Origin: Methylobacterium sp. E-005
Lineage (GTDB): Bacteria > Pseudomonadota > Alphaproteobacteria > Rhizobiales > Beijerinckiaceae
Reading direction: 5' to 3'
NCBI RefSeq assembly: GCF_022829725.1
Contig: NZ_JAKSYG010000226.1
Coordinates: 88,394 to 152,393 of the forward strand
Length of the DNA stretch: 64,000 nucleotides
Shown piece by piece: positions 24,725-30,964 of the stretch. Below the pieces are notes generated by a model. It did no database searches. It was not told where the DNA came from and saw only the letters and a program-made list of their open reading frames with translations. The position numbers and the translations under genes are program-made. The stretch's first letter is position 1; the number at the start of each line of letters is the position of its first letter.

Positions 24725-26251
24725 GTGATCGATCAGCGGATACGCGGACTCGGTCACAGCCGTTGCCGCATGGACTTCGCCCGCATGCCCGCTATGGCTC
24801 TCGGCGTGGACGCGCGACCGACTCATCTCCTCATGCCCGCAGCACCCGCGAACCGGGCAGGGCCCTGGCCCTGGGCGGCGTGGTCGACCCGGGCGCGGCT
24901 CGTCGCCGTGGTGCTGTTCATCGATGCCCTGGCGGCTCTGATCTCCTGCGGCGTGATCGTGCTCAACGCCCGCAATGCCGTGCGGGTCGAGACCCGGGCC
25001 TCGCTGGCGACCGTGGAATCGCTGGTGGCCGATACGATCCGCCTCTCTGAGACGACCCCGCCAGAAAGCCTGCTGCAGACCCTCGATCTGCGCTTCAAGG
25101 TGCTGCGGCATGTCCGGGTCGCGGTCCGCGACAATGCCGGCGAACGTGTCGGCAGCGCGGTCCCGAGCCACCGCACCGTGCGCGAGGCGCCGGGCTGGTT
25201 CGCCGACCTGATCATGCCGCCGATCGAGCGCCACACCCTTCCGATCACGGTGCGGGGGCAGCCGCTCGGCACCGCGCAGATCACCACCCAGCCGCTCGAC
25301 GAGATCGACGAGATCTGGAGTTACGCCCGGGCGCTCTCGCTGACCACCGCGGCGATCAACATCGCCATGCTGATCGCGCTCTACGTCGCCCTCGGGCGCA
25401 TCCTGGCGCCACTGCGGCGGCTCGGCGCCGGCCTGACGCAGCTGGAACACCACGACTACACCGCCCGGCTGGAGCCCCCCGGTGCCCAGGAGTTGGCGGT
25501 CATCGCCGAGCGCTTCAACAAGGTGGCGGCGGCCCTCGGCGAAGTCCGTGCCGCCAATGGGCGCCTCAACCGGCAGCTTCTGACCGCGCAGGACGACGAG
25601 CGCCGCCGCACCGCCCTCGAACTCCACGACGAGTTCGGCCCCTGCCTGTTCGCGCTGGAGGCCAATGCCGCCTCGATCGCCCGGATCGCCTCGGGTCCGA
25701 CCGAGCCGAGCCGCGAGAAGCTCGCCGCACGGGCAGCCGAGATCAGCGCCATCGTCGGCCAGGTCCAGACCGTCAACAGGGAGTTGCTGAACCGTCTGCG
25801 ACCGCATGGACTCGGGCAGGCGCCGCTCGCCACCTGCCTCGATCTGCTCCTGCGGGGCTTTGCTCAGCGCCATCCCGGCCTCGTTTTCAGCGGCCGGTTC
25901 GACGGTCTGGCGCGCGGCTACGGTGACCTTGTGGACCTCACCGTGTTCCGCTGCGTGCAGGAGAGCGCCACCAACGCGGTGCGACACGGCGCCGCCACCC
26001 GGGTCGAGGCGGAAGCAGCCGAACGTGAGGGTCAGCTGACCGTGACGATCCGCGACAACGGCAAGGGTATACCAGGGGCCGAGACTCAGGCCGAGCCCGG
26101 TACGGGGTTCGGTCTTTCGGGAATGCGCGAGCGCGTGGAGGCCCTGGATGGCACCTTCGCCCTTGACAATGCCGGGCCCGGAGCAATCGTCCGGATCAGG
26201 ATCCCCGTTCCGCCGGACCGGGGCGACGAGAACAACGCGCCGAGCGCATGA
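24725..26251 (+). CDS. Sensor histidine kinase, NarL/UhpB type (HisKA_3)
   Basis: A membrane sensor kinase of up to 508 residues. TM1 is at about 58-80 and TM2 at about 203-225, bracketing a periplasmic domain of some 120 residues; a HAMP segment follows (LAPLRRLGAGLTQLEHHDYTARL). The phospho-accepting histidine is H301 in RRTALELHDEFGPCLFALE, and the ATPase domain has CVQESATNAVRHG, DNGKGIPG and GFGLSGMRERVEALDG. GTG at 24725 is the longest start; ATGs at 24770, 24785 and 24833 are possible. It overlaps the response-regulator gene by 4 bp. The signal is unknown. Confidence 0.88.
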   Translation: MIDQRIRGLGHSRCRMDFARMPAMALGVDARPTHLLMPAAPANRAGPWPWAAWSTRARLVAVVLFIDALAALISCGVIVLNARNAVRVETRASLATVESLVADTIRLSETTPPESLLQTLDLRFKVLRHVRVAVRDNAGERVGSAVPSHRTVREAPGWFADLIMPPIERHTLPITVRGQPLGTAQITTQPLDEIDEIWSYARALSLTTAAINIAMLIALYVALGRILAPLRRLGAGLTQLEHHDYTARLEPPGAQELAVIAERFNKVAAALGEVRAANGRLNRQLLTAQDDERRRTALELHDEFGPCLFALEANAASIARIASGPTEPSREKLAARAAEISAIVGQVQTVNRELLNRLRPHGLGQAPLATCLDLLLRGFAQRHPGLVFSGRFDGLARGYGDLVDLTVFRCVQESATNAVRHGAATRVEAEAAEREGQLTVTIRDNGKGIPGAETQAEPGTGFGLSGMRERVEALDGTFALDNAGPGAIVRIRIPVPPDRGDENNAPSA

Positions 26252-26922
26252 ACGCCATCGCCTCCCAGATCGATATCGCCGCCACGCGCCTGCCGGTCCT
26301 GGTGATCGACGATCATCCGATCGTTCTGCAGGGCTGCCGCCGCGTGCTGGAGGATGCCGGCGTCGAGACGATCGCGGAGGCGACCACGGTGGTCGCTGGC
26401 TACCGGATCTTCCACCGGCTCCGGCCGCCGGTGGTGATCTGCGACCTGACCTTTCAGGGCAGCGGCATGGCCGGCCTCGGGCTGATCCGCCGGATCCGCG
26501 CGGTGGCGCCGGAGACGCGGATCCTCGTGTTCAGCATGCACAACGATCCGGTGATCGTGGCCCGCGCGCTCGAAGCCGGTGCGCTCGGCTACGTCCTGAA
26601 GGATCACGCCTCGGCCGAGCTGTTCGAGGCCTTCGGCAAGGTGCGGATCGGCGAGGTCTATCTCGATCGGCGGCTCGCCACCGAGGTCGCGATGCTGCGG
26701 GCCGACGCCCGGCGCACACCGGAATCGCAGCTCACCCCGCGCGAGCAGCAGATCCTGGCCCGGCTCGCGCAAGGACGGTCCTACGGAGCCATCGCGACGG
26801 ATCTGTCGGTGAGCTACAAGACCGTCACGAACGCCTGCTCGCAGATGCGGCAGAAGCTCGGCGTCCGGACGCTCGCCGAGCTGATCCATGTCGCCGTCAC
26901 CCACGCCCAGCGGCAGGGCTGA
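26248..26922 (+). CDS. LuxR/NarL-family response regulator
   Basis: A 224-residue regulator. The receiver domain (about 15-130) has the acidic pair VIDDHP, the phospho-accepting D66 in VVICDLTF, S at FSMHND and the lysine in GYVLKDHA. A LuxR-type helix-turn-helix follows from LTPREQQILARLAQGRSYGAIATDLSVSYKTV (about 157-190). Its ATG overlaps the kinase stop (ATGA), so the two are coupled partners. The TenA gene begins 1 bp after its stop codon, which suggests the same transcript carries a target or accessory function. Confidence 0.93.
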   Translation: MNAIASQIDIAATRLPVLVIDDHPIVLQGCRRVLEDAGVETIAEATTVVAGYRIFHRLRPPVVICDLTFQGSGMAGLGLIRRIRAVAPETRILVFSMHNDPVIVARALEAGALGYVLKDHASAELFEAFGKVRIGEVYLDRRLATEVAMLRADARRTPESQLTPREQQILARLAQGRSYGAIATDLSVSYKTVTNACSQMRQKLGVRTLAELIHVAVTHAQRQG

Positions 26923-26923
26923 C

Positions 26924-27607
26924 ATGGCGGACCATGCTGGACAGGGCGCCTTCTCCCAAGAGGCCTGGGCGCGCAACGCCGCCGCCTACGAGACCATCCG
27001 GTCGATGCCGTTCAATGCCGAGCTCGCCGCCGGCACGCTGCCGCAGGACCGGTTCCGCCACTACATCGTGCAGGACGCACATTACCTCGTGGGCTTCGGC
27101 CGGGCGCTGAGCCTCGCCGCCGCCAAGGCGCCGGATCCGGACGGGATCGTGCAGTTCGCCGCAGCCGCGCAGGAGGCCATCGTGGTGGAGCGCGCCCTGC
27201 ATGGCGGCTTCTTCCGCGATTACGGCATCGGGCCTGAGATTTTTGCGGCCACCCCGCTCACGCCGGCCTGCGACCATTACGTGAGCTACCTGCTCGCCAC
27301 CGCCTATGCCGAGCCGTTCCCGGTGGTCTGCGCCGCCCTGCTGCCGTGCTTCTGGATCTACAAGGCCGTCGGCGACGACATTTTCGCCCGGGCTGCGGCC
27401 AACAACCCATATCGGGCCTGGATCGACACCTACGCGGGCGCCGATTTCGCTGAAGCCGTCGCCGCCATGATCGCTGCCACCGACCGGGCAGCCCAGGACG
27501 TCGGTGCCGGCGAGCGTGCGCGCATGCACCACGCCTTCACCCAGGCCACGCGCCTGGAATGGATGTTCTGGGACAGCGCCTACCGCGACGCGGCCTGGCC
27601 GCTGTGA
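26924..27607 (+). CDS. tenA: TenA/thiaminase II family protein
   Basis: A 227-residue all-helical protein of the TenA/PqqC superfamily. WARNAAAYETIRSMPFNAEL, GTLPQDRFRHYIVQDAHYL, AAQEAIVVERALHGGFFRDYGI, DHYVSYLLATAY, LLPCFWIYKAVG and the C-terminal Glu in ATRLEWMFWDSAY match TenA across its length. Classical TenA salvages the thiamine pyrimidine from degraded thiamine. The start is the ATG 1 bp after the regulator stop. No thi gene or TPP riboswitch is visible nearby, so coupling to a two-component system is unusual and a non-thiamine role is possible. Confidence 0.87.
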   Translation: MADHAGQGAFSQEAWARNAAAYETIRSMPFNAELAAGTLPQDRFRHYIVQDAHYLVGFGRALSLAAAKAPDPDGIVQFAAAAQEAIVVERALHGGFFRDYGIGPEIFAATPLTPACDHYVSYLLATAYAEPFPVVCAALLPCFWIYKAVGDDIFARAAANNPYRAWIDTYAGADFAEAVAAMIAATDRAAQDVGAGERARMHHAFTQATRLEWMFWDSAYRDAAWPL

Positions 27608-27617
27608 TGCGCCGGTC

Positions 27618-28400
27618 GTGACCGGGCTGGCGGGTCCGAGCCGCCGGGATCTCATGGCCGCCGCGATCGCGGCCGCAGCGGTCTGGCCGCATCCTGCGCG
27701 CGCGGACGATCCGGCGCCGATCCCCGACGACCGTCCGGTTCGGATCGCGATGGTGCTCTTCCCGGGCCTCACCGCCCTCGACCTCGTCGGCCCGCAGGAC
27801 CTGCTCGCCGGATTGGCGCCCGGGAGCCTGCACCTCGTCGCCGAGACCAGCGGCCCGGTGACGAGCGATACCGGCCTGTCGCTGATGGCGACCGACACCT
27901 TCGAGACCTGCCCGCAGGATCTCGACGTCCTGTTCGTGCCCGGGGGTGACGGCACGCCGGCGCAGATGCGCAACACACGGCTTCTCGCCTTCCTGCGCGA
28001 CCGCGCCACGCACGCCGGATGGGTGACGAGCGTCTGCACCGGATCGCTGATCCTGGGGGCGGCCGGCCTGCTGCGGGGTTATCGCGCCACCTCCCATTGG
28101 TGCGTGCGCGACGCGGTGCTGCCGTTGCTCGGCGCCGAGCCGGTGGCGGAGCGCGTCGTCGTCGACCGCAACCGCATGACCGGTGCGGGGATTTCGGCCG
28201 GGCTCGATCTCGGGCTGGTGCTCGCGGCCCGGCTGCGCGGCGCCACCTATGCCCGTACGGCGCAGCTCGTGGCCGAATATGCCCCGGACCCACCGTTCCG
28301 GGCCGGAACCCCCGCCGAGGCCGGTCCGGACGTCGACCGGGCGGCGAACGCGATCCTGGCCGAGCTGGTCGCCGGCGCGACCGAGGCGGCGCGGCGCTGA
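27618..28400 (+). CDS. DJ-1/PfpI-family protein with Tat-type signal peptide
   Basis: A protein of about 260 residues with a GTG start chosen because it gives a twin-arginine leader: PSRRDLMAAAIAAAAVWPHPARA. The rest is a DJ-1/PfpI class I glutamine-amidotransferase-like domain: VRIAMVLFPGLTALDLVGPQDLL, DLDVLFVPGGDGTPAQM and the nucleophile elbow VTSVCTGSLILGAAGLLRGYRATSHW with its Cys. This layout is nearest to isonitrile hydratase-like members. Export through Tat is uncommon for this family. It lies 10 bp after tenA and probably belongs to the same operon as the two-component genes. Confidence 0.8.
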   Translation: MTGLAGPSRRDLMAAAIAAAAVWPHPARADDPAPIPDDRPVRIAMVLFPGLTALDLVGPQDLLAGLAPGSLHLVAETSGPVTSDTGLSLMATDTFETCPQDLDVLFVPGGDGTPAQMRNTRLLAFLRDRATHAGWVTSVCTGSLILGAAGLLRGYRATSHWCVRDAVLPLLGAEPVAERVVVDRNRMTGAGISAGLDLGLVLAARLRGATYARTAQLVAEYAPDPPFRAGTPAEAGPDVDRAANAILAELVAGATEAARR

Positions 28401-28520
28401 AGCCGGAGCGATGCAGTCCGGCCACGCCCGGCCTCCATCCGCGGATCCGTCCTTGACGGCGGAAGGCGCCGGCCCGAACTGTGCGATGCACGATCGTTTG
28501 GCGTCCGCCTCGGAGCCCCC

Positions 28521-28982
28521 ATGTCCCTCATCGCACGCCTGCGTGCTTACGCGGCCGAAGCCCTCGGCGTGGGCACGCACCAGGCCGTGGACGATACGCA
28601 TCTCGCGGCCACTGCGCTCCTAGTTCACGTGGCGCGGGTCGACGGGATCCTGGCGGCCTCCGAAAGCGAGCGCCTGTCCCGCCTCGTGCAGGGTCACTAC
28701 GCCGAGGGGCCCGAAGCGGCGCGGGCGCTGATCGAGCGCGCCGCCGCGATGGATTCCGAGACGCGCGACGTGGTGAGCCTCGTCGAGATGATTCCCCACG
28801 AGGCCAACAAGGCCGAGCGCGAGGAACTCCTGACCATGGCGTGGTCGGTCGCGGCGGCGGACGGACGGGTCGACGAGTTCGAGGAGGCCCTGGTGGAGCG
28901 GCTCGGCCGGCTCCTCGGCTTCGACGAGGGCGCCATCGCGTCCGCCCGTCAAACCGGCCAGCAGCAGGCCGGGCTGGCGTAG
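28521..28982 (+). CDS. TerB-like (tellurite resistance TerB family) protein
   Basis: A 153-residue all-alpha cytoplasmic protein. HLAATALLVHVARVDGILAASE and the later LTMAWSVAAADGRVDEFEEALVERLGRLLG are the paired acidic helical motifs of the TerB/DUF533 superfamily, which may bind metal ions. GGAG precedes the ATG. The link to tellurite is only by family name; no other ter gene is present. It sits 15 bp before the lrgA-like gene on the same strand and may be co-transcribed. Confidence 0.8.
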   Translation: MSLIARLRAYAAEALGVGTHQAVDDTHLAATALLVHVARVDGILAASESERLSRLVQGHYAEGPEAARALIERAAAMDSETRDVVSLVEMIPHEANKAEREELLTMAWSVAAADGRVDEFEEALVERLGRLLGFDEGAIASARQTGQQQAGLA

Positions 28983-28997
28983 GGGACGGCCGGGACG

Positions 28998-29402
28998 ATG
29001 ATTGCGAGTCTGGCGCTCATCCTGCTGGCCCAGCTCGTGGGCGAGGCGATCGCCCGCGGCGCCCATGTGCCGATCCCCGGGCCGGTGATCGGCATGGGGC
29101 TGATGTTCGGCTTCCTGCTGCTGCGCGACAGTACCCGGTTCGGCCTGCCCCGATTCCTTCCGAAGCCGCTGACCGACGGCACCCTCGAGAATACCGCGCG
29201 GGGGCTCCTGATGAACCTGTCGCTGATGTTCGTCCCCGCGGGCGTGGGCGTCGTCGGCCGTCTCGACCTGCTGCGGGCGCAGGGCGTGAAGCTCGCCATC
29301 GTGCTGGTGGTGTCGACGGCTTTGTCACTGCTCGTCACCGTGCTGGTGTTCCGCGCCGTCGCGGCCTGGGTCGAGCGGCCGGGGCATGACGGGGAGCCCT
29401 GA
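28998..29402 (+). CDS. lrgA: CidA/LrgA-family membrane protein
   Basis: A 134-residue inner-membrane protein with four hydrophobic helices. LAQLVGEAIARGAHVPIPGPVIGMGLMF and MNLSLMFVPAGVGVV are the hallmark segments of the CidA/LrgA holin-like family, which works with LrgB in murein hydrolase control or in export of small acids such as pyruvate, depending on the organism. The GTG of the LrgB-like gene lies 3 bp after its stop, the standard pairing. Confidence 0.9.
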   Translation: MIASLALILLAQLVGEAIARGAHVPIPGPVIGMGLMFGFLLLRDSTRFGLPRFLPKPLTDGTLENTARGLLMNLSLMFVPAGVGVVGRLDLLRAQGVKLAIVLVVSTALSLLVTVLVFRAVAAWVERPGHDGEP

Positions 29403-29405
29403 CGC

Positions 29406-30125
29406 GTGAGCGGCGACTTCTCCCTCTGGGTCTACCTCGCCAAGACGCCGCTGCTGTGGCTGACGGTGACGCTGACCGCCTACGTCCTCGCCGACCGGAT
29501 CGCCGCCGCGACCGGCCGCCACCCGATCGCCAACCCGGTGCTGATCACGGTGACGCTGGTCGGTGGCGTGCTGGCGCTGACCGGCACGGCCTATCCGGTC
29601 TATTTCGAGGGTGCGCAGTTCGTGCACTTCCTGCTCGGACCGGCCACCGTCGTGCTGGCGATGCCGCTTTACGAGCGGCGGGCCACCGTCAAGCGCGCGC
29701 TGGTGCCGATGCTGACGGCTTTGGCCGCGGGGGCTGCGACGACCCTGGCGGTGGTGATCGCGCTGGCCCGGCTGCTCGACATCCCGCAGCCGATCCTCGT
29801 CTCGCTCGCACCGAAATCGGTGACGTCGGGCGTCGCCATGGGAATCGCGCAGGCCCTCGGCGGAGACCCGACGCTGACCGCGATCCTGGTGATCCTCACC
29901 GGCATCATCGGGGCGATCCTCGTGACACCGATGATGAATGCGCTGAAGATTCAGGACATGCGCGCCCGCGGCTTCGCGGCCGGGCTTGCGGCCCACGGCA
30001 TTGGTACGGCGCGGGCCTTTCAAGTGAGCGAGGTGGCGGGGACCTTCGCGGGTATCGCCATGGGGCTGAACGCCTTCCTGACGGCGATCCTGGCGCCGCT
30101 GGCGCTGCATCTGCTGTTCAAATAA
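29406..30125 (+). CDS. lrgB: LrgB-family membrane protein
   Basis: A 239-residue membrane protein with a GTG start and about seven hydrophobic helices. HPIANPVLITVTLVGGVL, YFEGAQFVHFLLGPATVVLAMPLY, LAPKSVTSGVAMGIAQALGG and the C-terminal GFAAGLAAHGIGTARAFQVSE are the conserved LrgB/CidB segments. It partners the LrgA-like protein. The pair resembles plastidial PLGG1, a glycolate/glycerate carrier built from fused LrgA and LrgB parts, which would be a relevant alternative in a C1- or C2-using organism, but that is inference. Confidence 0.92.
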   Translation: MSGDFSLWVYLAKTPLLWLTVTLTAYVLADRIAAATGRHPIANPVLITVTLVGGVLALTGTAYPVYFEGAQFVHFLLGPATVVLAMPLYERRATVKRALVPMLTALAAGAATTLAVVIALARLLDIPQPILVSLAPKSVTSGVAMGIAQALGGDPTLTAILVILTGIIGAILVTPMMNALKIQDMRARGFAAGLAAHGIGTARAFQVSEVAGTFAGIAMGLNAFLTAILAPLALHLLFK

Positions 30126-30556
30126 GACGCGCCGGCCCGCCGCACCGGATGCGACTGCCTATGGCGGAAAGGCGGTCCGGCGCTTCGGTTCCCGCCCTCG
30201 TCCCGAGGTGACCGCGTCAGCGAGCCTCAAAGGACCATCGAGCGATCTCGAGAGCCCTCAAGAGCCTGGGCACAGGATGTCGGGGGAATCGGCAACCCAG
30301 GTTCCCCGTCCCGTGTCGTGTGCCGGCTCGGTTCGGGCCTCATGAGGCTGATGCGAATATCCGCCCTCGGCCTGCACATAAAGGCGCACCTGCTGAATTG
30401 GCGTTGACTGAAATTACATATTTTAGGTAGAAAGATTGAGATACAAATTCGCGCATTAGTTGTGTCGAGTGTTCGACAGGACAAATCTGTCGGACGAGCG
30501 GCACCGCCAAGCGCGTGAGTACGTCCCGTCGAGAGGACGACCCGGAGGAGGCGGCC
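30126..30556. other. 431-bp gene-free region with an AT-rich patch
   Basis: No gene is visible. The stretch at about 30400-30465 is markedly AT-rich for this window (AAATTACATATTTTAGG and ATACAAATTCGCGCATTAG) and begins with TTGACT at 30404-30409, a possible -35, though no good -10 is spaced from it. MucR/Ros-family proteins bind AT-rich DNA and often repress their own genes, so this is a reasonable operator region for the MucR-like gene that follows. Two competing hairpins lie at 30463-30492. Confidence 0.6.
30463..30492 (+). promoter_or_regulatory. Two mutually exclusive small hairpins upstream of the MucR-like gene
   Basis: TGTCGA (30463-30468) pairs with TCGACA (30473-30478) across 4 nt. 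CGACAG (30474-30479) pairs with CTGTCG (30487-30492) across 7 nt. The middle segment can join only one partner at a time. Stems are short (6 bp), so the arrangement could be accidental or two overlapping protein-binding half-site pairs. Confidence 0.4.
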
Positions 30557-30964
30557 ATGCGGACGAATCCGCTGAGTATTGAACTCGCGGCGCGGATCAT
30601 GAGTGCGTATGTCACGCGCAACAGCATCCCCGCGGAAAGTCTGCCTCATCTGCTTGCCACGGTCCATCGTGCGGTGCAGTCGCTGAACCACCAGCCCCAA
30701 CCGCCGGCCCGGCGTGCCACCGATGCCCAGATCCGGGCTTCGATCCGGTCCGACGCCCTCGTGAGCTTCGAGGACGGAAAGACCTACAAGACCCTGCGGC
30801 GGCATCTGACCCTGCGCGGGCTGACGCCCGAGGCCTACAGGGCCAAGTGGGGCCTGCCGGTCGATTACCCCATGGTCTCGGCGACCTACAGCGCCCGCCG
30901 CTCGGATATCTCGCGCCAGATCGGAGTCACTCAGCGACTCCGGATGAAGGAGGCGGCGGAGTAG
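30557..30964 (+). CDS. MucR/Ros-family transcriptional regulator lacking zinc ligands
   Basis: A 135-residue regulator. The N-terminal helical part (IELAARIMSAYVTRNSIPAESLPHLLATVHRAVQSL) is the conserved MucR oligomerisation region, and FEDGKTYKTLRRHLTLRGLTPEAYRAKWGLPVDYPMV followed by ARRSDISRQIG is the Ros/MucR DNA-binding region. The zinc-finger cysteine position reads VSFEDG and the usual histidine after RRHL reads LRG, so C2H2 zinc ligands are largely gone, as in the known zinc-free Ml proteins of Mesorhizobium. GGAGGAGG precedes the ATG at 30557. The 3' end overlaps the converging glucosidase gene by 38 bp. Confidence 0.85.
   Translation: MRTNPLSIELAARIMSAYVTRNSIPAESLPHLLATVHRAVQSLNHQPQPPARRATDAQIRASIRSDALVSFEDGKTYKTLRRHLTLRGLTPEAYRAKWGLPVDYPMVSATYSARRSDISRQIGVTQRLRMKEAAE

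Noticed and set aside
26880..26930. TPP riboswitch before tenA
   Set aside because: There is only 1 bp between the regulator stop and the tenA ATG and no thi-box-like sequence in the vicinity.
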